Source of the DNA: an uncultured Roseburia sp. | GTDB taxonomy: Bacteria > Bacillota > Clostridia > Lachnospirales > Lachnospiraceae | Length of the DNA stretch: 64,000 nucleotides | NCBI GenBank assembly: GCA_947642555.1 | Contig: CANRSX010000008.1 | Coordinates: forward strand, 1-64,000 | Direction: 5' to 3' | Shown: in pieces, positions 25,657-33,362 of the stretch | Position numbering within the stretch: position 1 is the stretch's first letter | How the letters are laid out: each line of letters starts with the position of its first letter | Position numbers and translations under genes: made by a program | The notes under the pieces: model-generated | Told to the model about the DNA's origin: nothing | The model's database searches: none | Seen by the model: only the letters and a program-made list of their open reading frames with translations

Positions 25657-25704
25657 GCGTTATTCTACCACAATCCCCCAACGGATACCAGCCCAAAAAG
25701 GAAA

Positions 25705-25743
25705 ACAGGGAAACCCGCAGCTCTCTCACGCGAATTTCCCTGT
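25705..25743 (-). terminator. Terminator of the clpX-lon-ysxC transcript
   Basis: A stem ACAGGGAAA/TTTCCCTGT (25705-25713 with 25735-25743) is followed on the minus strand by TTTCCTTTTTG. It lies 13 bases beyond the ysxC stop. Confidence 0.65.
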
Positions 25744-25755
25744 CCGTATCCTGTT

Positions 25756-26364
25756 TTACGTCGCCGCCGTTTCCTCCTGCTCCGCCACCAGCGAATCGAT
25801 CAGCTCCCAGATCTCGTCCCTGCCCTGCTTCGTCTCCGCGGAAAACGGAATCACGATCGTCTCCGGCAGGACGTTTAAGCCCTCTTTTAAAAGCTTCACC
25901 TGTTTCTGGATCTGGCTGCGCTTAATCTTATCCAGCTTGGTCGCGATGATGATCGGGGCAAAGCCCTGATAGACCATCCAGTCATACATCTGCTTATCGT
26001 TCGCGGACGGCGCATGACGGATATCGATCAGCAGAAACACGGCCTTTAACTTTTTTGACGTGTGTAGATAGCGCTCGATCATCTTTCCCCACTTCGCCCG
26101 TATCTCCTCCGGCGCCTTTGCAAAACCGTAGCCCGGCAGATCCACCAGATACATTGCGTCGTTGATATTGTAAAAATTGATCGTCTGCGTCTTGCCCGGC
26201 TGCGCGGAAGTGCGCGCCAGCGCTTTGCGGTTCATCAGCGCATTGATCAGGGAAGATTTTCCTACATTTGACTTCCCGGCAAACGCCACCTCGTTATAAG
26301 GGCTCTCCGGAATCTTGCTCGTGATCCCGCAGACCGTCTCCAGGCTTACCTTTTTAATCACCAT
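25756..26364 (-). CDS. ysxC: Ribosome biogenesis GTPase YsxC/EngB
   Basis: This essential GTPase assists assembly of the 50S ribosomal subunit. The protein has 202 residues, standard length. GTPase motifs are G1 GKSNVGKSS (about residue 30), G3 DLPGYG and G4 TKLDK. The start has an AAGGGG site 12 bases beyond the lon stop, so it is the last gene of the clpX-lon-ysxC unit. The order lon-ysxC is conserved in Firmicutes. Confidence 0.95.
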   Translation of the reverse strand: MVIKKVSLETVCGITSKIPESPYNEVAFAGKSNVGKSSLINALMNRKALARTSAQPGKTQTINFYNINDAMYLVDLPGYGFAKAPEEIRAKWGKMIERYLHTSKKLKAVFLLIDIRHAPSANDKQMYDWMVYQGFAPIIIATKLDKIKRSQIQKQVKLLKEGLNVLPETIVIPFSAETKQGRDEIWELIDSLVAEQEETAAT

Positions 26365-26376
26365 CGCTTCCCCTTC

Positions 26377-28704
26377 TCATACCGCCGGCCGCACGAACGC
26401 GACGTCTAACACCTGCTCCATCTGTTCCACGAAGACCAGCTTTAAGCCTTTCTTTACCTCCGCCGGAATCTCGTCCACATCCCGCTCGTTTTTCTTCGGG
26501 ATACAGACCGTGCGGATCCCCGCATTTTTTGCCGCCAGAAGCTTTTCCTTTAACCCTCCGATTGGCAGCACGCGCCCCCGCAGGGTGATCTCTCCGGTCA
26601 TCGCAACATCCGCCCGCACCGGGATCTTCGTGATCGCCGAGAGCATGGCCGTGGCCATCGTGATCCCGGCCGACGGGCCGTCTTTTGGCACCGCGCCCTC
26701 CGGAATATGGATGTGGATATCGTTTTCCCGGAAAAACTTTTTCGGAATCTCGTATCTCGCGCTCACGGAACGGATATAGCTGATCCCGGTCTGCGCCGAC
26801 TCCTTCATCACGTCGCCCATCTGCCCGGTGAGCTGGAACGCCCCTTTTCCCGGCATGATGTTGACCTCGATCTCTAACGTATCGCCGCCCACGCTCGTCC
26901 ACGCAAGCCCGCGCACAATCCCGATCTCGTCCTCGTCGTTCTTTTTATCGAAACGGTACTTTTCCTTCCCGAGATATTTTTCCACATTCTGTCCGGATAC
27001 CTTCACCCGGCTCTGCTTCTCCTCGTAGATCTCACGTGCCGTCTTCCTGGCGATCTCGCCGAGCCTGCGCTCTAAGTTCCGTACGCCGGCCTCCCTGGTG
27101 TAGCCCGTGATGATTTTCTGCATCGCGCCGTCGCTGATCTTTAACTGCTCCGGCTTTAAGCCGTTTTTCTTAATCTGCTTTGGCAGCAGATGCTCCTTTG
27201 CAATGTGGATCTTCTCGTTTTCCGTATAACTGCTGACCTCGATGATCTCCATCCGGTCCATCAGCGGCCGCGGGATATTCTGCATCGAATTCGCCGTGGC
27301 GATAAACAGCACCTCAGACAGATCGACCGGAAGCTCGACGTAATGATCGCGGAAATGGCCGTTCTGTTCCGCGTCAAGCACCTCTAACAGCGCAGAGGCC
27401 GTATCCCCCCTGTAATCGCTGCTCATCTTATCCACCTCGTCAAGCAGCATCACCGGGTTTTTTACGCCCGCAATGCGCAGGCCGTTCACGATCCGCCCCG
27501 GCATCGCCCCGACATAGGTGCGCCGGTGCCCGCGGATCTCCGCCTCGTCCCTGACGCCGCCTAAGCTGATGCGGACATATTTTTTATCGAGCGCACGCGC
27601 AACCGAACGGGCGATACTGGTCTTTCCCGTGCCGGGCGGGCCCACCAGGCAGATCACCGGGCTCTCGCCCTTTCCGGTCAGATTCCGCACAGCCAGAAAC
27701 TCTAACATGCGCTCCTTGACCTTCTTTAAGCCGTAGTGATCCTCGTCTAAAATATCCCTGGCATGCCCGATGTCTTTATTATCTCTGGAAGCCTTATTCC
27801 ATGGCAGCTCTAACAGCGTCTCGATATACCCGCGGGAGACCGTGCTCTCCGAGGACCCCGGGTTGATCGTCTTAAACCGCGCGATCTCCTTCTGGATCCG
27901 GTCTTTTACTTCCTTATCGGCTTTTAGCTTCGCGACCGCAGCCTCATAGCCGTCCACCTCGGAGTCGGTATTTCCCTCTCCGAGCTCATCCCGGATCAGC
28001 CGCATCTGCTCCCTTAAAATGTATTCCTTCTGATTTTTATCCACGCGCTCCTTTAACTTCATCTGGAACTCGTTCTTGATCGCCGCGACCTGGATCTCCT
28101 GCAGCAGGAGCACCATCAGGACCTCATAGCGCTCCGTTAAGGATACCGCCTCTAAGATCTTCTGCTTCTCGTCATAGGCGACCGGAAGATTGTTGGCGAT
28201 CTGATCCATCAGCTTCTCCAGATCGGTGATCGTACTGATCTGCCGGAGCAGCTCCTTTCCCGCTCGCGGATTCACGGTCTGATAGCGGCGGTAGGTCTCC
28301 TGAATGCTGCGCACCATGGCAAGCTTCGCCTCTTCCGCCAGCCCCTCGTCCACCTCGCCGTCAAACCGGAGCACCTCCGCGGCGAGATAGTTTTCCTCCT
28401 CGTGAAATGAGGAAACCTCCGCGCGCTCCTTTCCCTCCACCAGAACACGGATTACGTTATTTTGTAGTTTAATCACCTGCTTGACTTCCGCCAGGACTCC
28501 CATCTGATACAGATCGTCCGTCTTTGGCTCTTCCTGCTCCACATCGCGCTGCGCCACCAGAAAGATCTTCTGGTCATCCATCATGCAGCGTTCCACTGCC
28601 TTGACGGACTTCTCGCGGCTGATGTCAAAATGGGCAATCATCCCCGGCAGGATTACCATGCCGCGGAGCGCCACGGCAGGCATTTTTAAAATCATCGTAT
28701 TCAC
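26377..28704 (-). CDS. lon: ATP-dependent Lon protease
   Basis: Lon is a cytoplasmic hexameric protease that unfolds and degrades damaged and regulatory proteins. The protein has 775 residues: N-terminal substrate domain (1-200), a helical linker with coiled coil, an AAA+ module (GPPGTGKTS about residue 355, VMLLDEVDK) and the protease domain with the catalytic dyad S678 (PKDGPSAGI) and K721 (GGLKEKLL). All key residues are present. It starts 29 bases after clpX. No CIRCE or CtsR box was recognised upstream. Confidence 0.97.
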   Translation of the reverse strand: MNTMILKMPAVALRGMVILPGMIAHFDISREKSVKAVERCMMDDQKIFLVAQRDVEQEEPKTDDLYQMGVLAEVKQVIKLQNNVIRVLVEGKERAEVSSFHEEENYLAAEVLRFDGEVDEGLAEEAKLAMVRSIQETYRRYQTVNPRAGKELLRQISTITDLEKLMDQIANNLPVAYDEKQKILEAVSLTERYEVLMVLLLQEIQVAAIKNEFQMKLKERVDKNQKEYILREQMRLIRDELGEGNTDSEVDGYEAAVAKLKADKEVKDRIQKEIARFKTINPGSSESTVSRGYIETLLELPWNKASRDNKDIGHARDILDEDHYGLKKVKERMLEFLAVRNLTGKGESPVICLVGPPGTGKTSIARSVARALDKKYVRISLGGVRDEAEIRGHRRTYVGAMPGRIVNGLRIAGVKNPVMLLDEVDKMSSDYRGDTASALLEVLDAEQNGHFRDHYVELPVDLSEVLFIATANSMQNIPRPLMDRMEIIEVSSYTENEKIHIAKEHLLPKQIKKNGLKPEQLKISDGAMQKIITGYTREAGVRNLERRLGEIARKTAREIYEEKQSRVKVSGQNVEKYLGKEKYRFDKKNDEDEIGIVRGLAWTSVGGDTLEIEVNIMPGKGAFQLTGQMGDVMKESAQTGISYIRSVSARYEIPKKFFRENDIHIHIPEGAVPKDGPSAGITMATAMLSAITKIPVRADVAMTGEITLRGRVLPIGGLKEKLLAAKNAGIRTVCIPKKNERDVDEIPAEVKKGLKLVFVEQMEQVLDVAFVRPAV

Positions 28705-28733
28705 CTTAAAAACCTCTGTCTTCCCATGGCCGT

Positions 28734-29990
28734 CTAGCCCGCCGCAAGCCTCTTTTCTTCCCGGTTCTCAACCACCAGCATATCCCGCACCAGCTGCTTT
28801 GTGATAAAGCAGTTCGTGACATTCTCGTCCGAAGGAATGTGATACATCATATCCAGCGTCACTTCCTCCATGATCGCCCGCAGTCCCCTGGCCCCTGTCT
28901 TGCGCTCCAACGCCTTATCCGCGATCTCCTCGAGCGCATCGTCATCGAACTGCAGTTCGACCCCGTCAAGCTCAAACAGCTTCTGATACTGTTTGGTCAG
29001 CGCATTCTTCGGCTCCTTTAAAATTCGGATCAGCGCCGTGCGGTCTAACATGTCGAGCGATACCGTCATCGGAACACGCCCGATAAATTCCGGAATCAGC
29101 CCGAACTTCACAAAATCCTGCGGCAGTGCATATTTTAACACATCGCCGATATTATATTCATTCTTCGCTCTCACATCCGCGTTAAACCCGATCGTCTTCT
29201 GATCCAGCCGCGTCTCAATGATCTTTTCGAGCCCGTCGAACGCTCCGCCGCAGATAAAGAGGATATTCGTCGTATCGATCTGAATCAGCTCCTGCTGCGG
29301 ATGCTTGCGCCCGCCCTGGGGCGGCACCGAAGCCATCGTCCCCTCAAGGATCTTAAGCAGCGCCTGCTGCACGCCCTCCCCGGAAACGTCTCTCGTGATC
29401 GAAACGTTCTCGGATTTCTTGGAAATCTTGTCAATCTCGTCTATATAGATGATGCCATGCTGCGCACGCTCGATATTGTAGTCCGCGGCCTGAATAATCT
29501 TAAGCAGAATGTTCTCCACATCCTCGCCGACATATCCGGCCTCGGTCAGCGTGGTTGCATCCGCAATAGCAAACGGGACGTTTAAAATCCGCGCCAGCGT
29601 CTGCGCCAGGAACGTCTTGCCGGAGCCCGTGGGGCCTAACATTAAGATATTGCTCTTCTGCAGCTCCACGCCCAGATCGTCGCCCGCCAGAATCCGCTTA
29701 TAGTGATTGTATACGGCGACGGACAGCACCTTCTTCGCCTGATCCTGCCCGATGACATATTCGTCCAGAAATGCCTTTAACTCCCTGGGCTTTAACAGAT
29801 TGATCTGCTCTTCCTCCTCGACTTCGACTTCTTCCTCTTCCTCGAGCTCCTCCTCAATGATCTCCGCGCAGATGTCCACGCACTCATCGCAGATATATGC
29901 CCCGTTCGGTCCCGCGATCAGCTTGCGCACCTGCTCCTGCGGTTTTCCGCAGAAGGAGCAGCGGAATCTCTCGTCACCTCTCACTGCCAT
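28734..29990 (-). CDS. clpX: ATP-dependent Clp protease ATP-binding subunit ClpX
   Basis: ClpX unfolds tagged proteins and feeds them to ClpP. The protein has 418 residues. It has the N-terminal zinc finger with C11, C14, C34 and C37, the Walker [13 protein letters not shown], the Walker [11 protein letters not shown], an acidic stretch after the zinc finger ([16 protein letters not shown]) and the ClpP-binding IGF-type loop (KTIGFNAD). It starts 5 bases after clpP stops and is in one transcript with it. Confidence 0.97.
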   Translation of the reverse strand: MAVRGDERFRCSFCGKPQEQVRKLIAGPNGAYICDECVDICAEIIEEELEEEEEVEVEEEEQINLLKPRELKAFLDEYVIGQDQAKKVLSVAVYNHYKRILAGDDLGVELQKSNILMLGPTGSGKTFLAQTLARILNVPFAIADATTLTEAGYVGEDVENILLKIIQAADYNIERAQHGIIYIDEIDKISKKSENVSITRDVSGEGVQQALLKILEGTMASVPPQGGRKHPQQELIQIDTTNILFICGGAFDGLEKIIETRLDQKTIGFNADVRAKNEYNIGDVLKYALPQDFVKFGLIPEFIGRVPMTVSLDMLDRTALIRILKEPKNALTKQYQKLFELDGVELQFDDDALEEIADKALERKTGARGLRAIMEEVTLDMMYHIPSDENVTNCFITKQLVRDMLVVENREEKRLAAG

Positions 29991-29995
29991 TATCT

Positions 29996-30598
29996 TTACT
30001 CTCCATCATTCTTCGTTACTTTTCTCGTGATCACATCGTCGATCAGCCCGTATTCCTTCGCCTCGTCTGCCGACATAAAATAATCCCGCTCCGTATCCGC
30101 GGCAATCACGTCATACGGCTTTCCGGTATTCGCCGCAAGAATCTCGTTTAATTTCTTTTTGGTCTTTAAAATATTTTCCGCGACGATCTGTATCTCGGTC
30201 GCCTGGCCTCTCGCGCCGCCGGACGGCTGATGAATCATAACCTCCGCATTCGGAAGCGCAAAACGCTTGCCCTTCGCACCGCCCGCGAGAAGGAACGCTC
30301 CCATGCTCGCCGCAAGGCCGATGCAGATTGTGGACACATCGCATTTGATATACTGCATCGTGTCATAAATCGCCATCCCGGCTGTCACCACTCCGCCCGG
30401 GGAATTGATATACAGCTGGATATCCTTGTTCGGATCCTCCGACTCCAGAAACAGCAGCTGTGCCACCACAAGGCTCGCCGTCGTCTCATTGACTTCCTCC
30501 CCAAGAAAAATAATACGATCCTTTAACAGGCGGGAATAAATGTCATAATTGCGCTCCCCCCTGCTGGTCTGTTCTACGACATAAGGCACCAGACTCAT
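29996..30598 (-). CDS. clpP: ATP-dependent Clp protease proteolytic subunit
   Basis: ClpP forms the tetradecameric peptidase barrel used by ClpX. From ATG 30598 the protein has 200 residues and the catalytic triad falls at S98 (GLAASMGAF), H123 (MIHQPSGG) and D172 (DTERD), the same numbering as Bacillus subtilis ClpP. An AGGAGG site lies 8 bases upstream of this ATG; the in-frame GTG at 30604 is too close to it. It is the first gene of the clpP-clpX-lon-ysxC unit, 138 bases after tig. Confidence 0.97.
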   Translation of the reverse strand: MSLVPYVVEQTSRGERNYDIYSRLLKDRIIFLGEEVNETTASLVVAQLLFLESEDPNKDIQLYINSPGGVVTAGMAIYDTMQYIKCDVSTICIGLAASMGAFLLAGGAKGKRFALPNAEVMIHQPSGGARGQATEIQIVAENILKTKKKLNEILAANTGKPYDVIAADTERDYFMSADEAKEYGLIDDVITRKVTKNDGE

Positions 30599-30675
30599 AT
30601 TCACTACCTCCTATTCATTCTCTGATAAGGTAAACAACGGGCAGCACGCTTCGCGAACTGCCCTTATGTCAACAA

Positions 30676-30699
30676 GACCGGCTCAAAAAAGAGCCAGTC
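30676..30699 (-). terminator. Hairpin after tig
   Basis: On the minus strand GACTGGCTC pairs with GAGCCGGTC (one G-U) around a loop of six T residues. The following sequence is only weakly T-rich. A second short hairpin (GGGCAG/CTGCCC, 30639-30663) follows. They separate tig from clpP. Confidence 0.5.
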
Positions 30700-30736
30700 T
30701 GTTCATCCTCAGCATGCACCAGAATACTGTGCGGTA

Positions 30737-32065
30737 TTACTCCTCTGTTCCCTCTTCGGTTTTGTCCTCTTCGGCTTTCTCCACCTCCGTCACGTTCGCC
30801 ATGATAAGATCCACGGCCTTTGTCACGGAAATGTCGCGTTTCATGGATTTCTTCTCGGACTCTCCCATATATTCTTTGAGCTTGTCGGCTTCCATCCCGT
30901 ACGCTGCCGCCATCTTCGCAATCTCCGCGTCGATCTCCTCATCGGTCACCTCGATGTTCTCATCCTTCGCGATCTGCTCTAAGACAAGGCTGCTCTTAAT
31001 CCGTGTCAGCGCTTCCGGACGCACCTGATCCTTCAGCTTCTCCGGCGTCAGTCCCGAAAACTGCATATACTGTTCCATCGTAAGGCCGCTCTGTGAGATC
31101 CTCTGCGCAAACTCGTCTAACATGTTCTCGCACTGGGTATCTAACATCGCATCCGGGATCTCCATCTCGGACGCATCGATGATCGTCTGGAGCGCCTCAT
31201 CCTCCTGGGCGCGCTTCACTTCATTCTGCTTCTGCTCCGTTAAATTCTTACGCACATCCGCCCTGTACTCCTCAAGCGTGTCAAACTCAGAGACATCCTG
31301 TGCAAACTCATCGTCCAGATCCGGGAGCTCCTTTGTCTTGATCTCGTGGATCTTCACCTTAAAGAGCGCCGGCTTACCCGCCAGCTCCTCGGCCTGATAC
31401 TTCTCCGGGAAGGTGACATTCACGTCCACCTCGTCCCCGCTGTTCTTTCCGATCAGCTGATCCTCAAACGTATCGATAAAGGAATGGGACCCGATCTCTA
31501 AGGAATGATTCTCGCCCTTTCCGCCCTCAAACGGCTCACCGTCCACAAAGCCCTCAAAATCAATCACAGCCGTATCGCCGCTCTGCACCGGACGGTCCGT
31601 CACGGTCACGGTACGCGCGTTGTTGCCGCGCTCCTTCTCCACCGCCGCATCGACTTCCTCATCGGTCACGGTAATCTCTGTCTTTGTCACCTCGACGCCC
31701 TTATAAGCGCCAAGCTTCACCTCCGGGCGAACCGCCACCTCGGCGGTAAAAATAAACGGCTTGCCGGACTCGATCTGCGTCACCTCAATCGACGGGCGGG
31801 ATACGATATCCACACCGCTCTCGTCAACTGCCTGCGGGTAATTCTCCTGGATCAGAGTATTCGCAGCATCCTCATAAAAAATACCGGCGCCGTACATTTT
31901 CTCGACCATCTTCCGCGGCACCTTGCCCTTGCGGAAGCCCGGAAGGCTGATTCTGCCCTTCTCCTTCATATAAGCGGCCTGAATCGCGCGCTCCAGATCC
32001 TCAGCAGAAACCTCAATGGTCAGCTTCGCCATATTCTTCTCCAGATTCTCTACCTGTACACTCAT
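30737..32065 (-). CDS. tig: Trigger factor, ribosome-bound chaperone and prolyl isomerase
   Basis: Trigger factor binds beside the ribosomal exit tunnel and shields nascent chains. The protein has 442 residues: ribosome-binding domain with the signature GFRKGKVPRKMVEKMYG (about residue 44), FKBP-type isomerase domain (VQSGDTAVIDFEGFVDG, about 160-240) and C-terminal arms ending in an acidic tail (EKAEEDKTEEGTEE). It has an AAGGAGG site. It lies directly upstream of clpP-clpX-lon, the usual clostridial order. Confidence 0.96.
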   Translation of the reverse strand: MSVQVENLEKNMAKLTIEVSAEDLERAIQAAYMKEKGRISLPGFRKGKVPRKMVEKMYGAGIFYEDAANTLIQENYPQAVDESGVDIVSRPSIEVTQIESGKPFIFTAEVAVRPEVKLGAYKGVEVTKTEITVTDEEVDAAVEKERGNNARTVTVTDRPVQSGDTAVIDFEGFVDGEPFEGGKGENHSLEIGSHSFIDTFEDQLIGKNSGDEVDVNVTFPEKYQAEELAGKPALFKVKIHEIKTKELPDLDDEFAQDVSEFDTLEEYRADVRKNLTEQKQNEVKRAQEDEALQTIIDASEMEIPDAMLDTQCENMLDEFAQRISQSGLTMEQYMQFSGLTPEKLKDQVRPEALTRIKSSLVLEQIAKDENIEVTDEEIDAEIAKMAAAYGMEADKLKEYMGESEKKSMKRDISVTKAVDLIMANVTEVEKAEEDKTEEGTEE

Positions 32066-32192
32066 GATATCCGTTTTCCTCCTTATATATATGAAATAAC
32101 ATGTACATTTTTATCCACCCGGCCGGTCCGCGCCAGACACCGGCATCCGGTCCGCCTGCGTGGTGTGATGACAAAATTACAGTCATTGTGAG

Positions 32193-32198
32193 ATTATA
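32193..32198 (-). promoter_or_regulatory. Extended -10 promoter element of tig
   Basis: On the minus strand TATGC is followed by TATAAT (32198-32193), an extended -10 box; the -35 region (CTGGCA) is poor. It predicts a leader of about 120 bases. Confidence 0.5.
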
Positions 32199-32277
32199 GC
32201 ATACTGTCCCGGAAAATGCCAGCCTTTTTTGAATAAAACGTTACGATTTACAGGCCAGAGAAGCGCAGCGGTACGAT

Positions 32278-33249
32278 TCACCAGACGCCCAGCGAAAGAT
32301 ACCGCTGCATCCACCGGTCCGGGATCTCATATTCCGCCGCCCTGACAAAATCTGAAAGCTGCACAGGCGACGAGACGCCGGCCACCGGGATCACCTGGAA
32401 GGGGTGCTTCCTCAGATACGCCTGCGCCAGCACATAGAGATTTACTCCCTCCTCCGCGGATTCCTCCTCCAAAAGCGCAAAAAGCTTCTCATTGCGTGGA
32501 TTTACATATGCCGCGCTTCCCTGCTCCGTGAGTGTTCCCTGTTTCATCTTTGAAAAAGCGCCGTGGGCCGTGGAACTGTAGGGCAGAAGCGGCATTCCCG
32601 TCCTTTCATGCCATTTGTAGTAAGATTCATCCACATGGTACATACCGTTGACGCGCGTCTCATCGGAAGCGCTGCTGTCAGTGGCCATGCTCCACTGATT
32701 CGATACCACCGAAAAACCGCGCACGCCCTTCGCTTTCGCATACGCCACCGCTTCCTCCATCCTGCACTCCCGGAAATTCGACGCCCCGTAATAGCGGATC
32801 TTTCCTTCCCGCACCAGCTCCTCCATCAGGTCGATGATCTCTGCAACCGGCACATTCTCGTCGTCCCGGTGCAGCAGGTACAGATCGATGCAGTCCGCCT
32901 GCAGCGCATCCAGGCTCTCCTCCAAATCGGCGCGCAGGTCCGTCTCCGTAATCCGCGGGCACATCGGCGTATTCAGATCGAAATGCCCTCCCTTCGTCAA
33001 CAGCACCAGCTCGTCCGAAAGCCCGTTTTCCCGCTTCCAGTCACCGATGATCCGCTCGCTGATATTGGCGCCCTCCGGCATCCACTTCCCGTAGATGTTC
33101 GCCGTGTCGATAAAATTCCCGCCCAGCTCATAAAAGCGGTCCAGAATCGCGTATGCCGTTTTCCGGTCCGTCGCGCTGCCAAAGGGCATGGTGCCGAGAC
33201 ACTGGCCGGATACGGTAAGATCCGTACCGTTTATCACCTGTTTTTTCAT
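32278..33249 (-). CDS. Aldo/keto reductase
   Basis: The protein has 323 residues and an AKR TIM-barrel pattern: GGNFIDTANIYG (catalytic D and Y), LLTKGG (K), LYLLHRDD (H) and RYYGASNF, with the NADPH-binding C-terminus (IPVAGVSSPVQL). It reduces aldehydes or ketones, or oxidises a sugar, with NADP(H); the substrate cannot be deduced. It has an AAGGAG site and lies after the terminator that ends the glycosidase gene, so it is probably transcribed separately. Its location at the edge of the sugar region suggests a sugar-related role. Confidence 0.88.
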   Translation of the reverse strand: MKKQVINGTDLTVSGQCLGTMPFGSATDRKTAYAILDRFYELGGNFIDTANIYGKWMPEGANISERIIGDWKRENGLSDELVLLTKGGHFDLNTPMCPRITETDLRADLEESLDALQADCIDLYLLHRDDENVPVAEIIDLMEELVREGKIRYYGASNFRECRMEEAVAYAKAKGVRGFSVVSNQWSMATDSSASDETRVNGMYHVDESYYKWHERTGMPLLPYSSTAHGAFSKMKQGTLTEQGSAAYVNPRNEKLFALLEEESAEEGVNLYVLAQAYLRKHPFQVIPVAGVSSPVQLSDFVRAAEYEIPDRWMQRYLSLGVW

Positions 33250-33286
33250 CCTTCTCTCCTTTTTATCCTCTTCTGGTCAAAAAAAC

Positions 33287-33313
33287 GGCTGGCTTAATAT
33301 AACAAAGCCAGCC
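33287..33313 (-). terminator. Terminator of the GH106-like gene
   Basis: A perfect stem GGCTGGCTT/AAGCCAGCC (33287-33295 with 33305-33313) is followed on the minus strand by GTTTTTTTG. It lies about 50 bases after the stop of the glycosidase gene. Confidence 0.85.
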
Positions 33314-33362
33314 GCTTTTTCAGCAGTAATATGTGATCTCTTCAAAATGATCATGCCACATC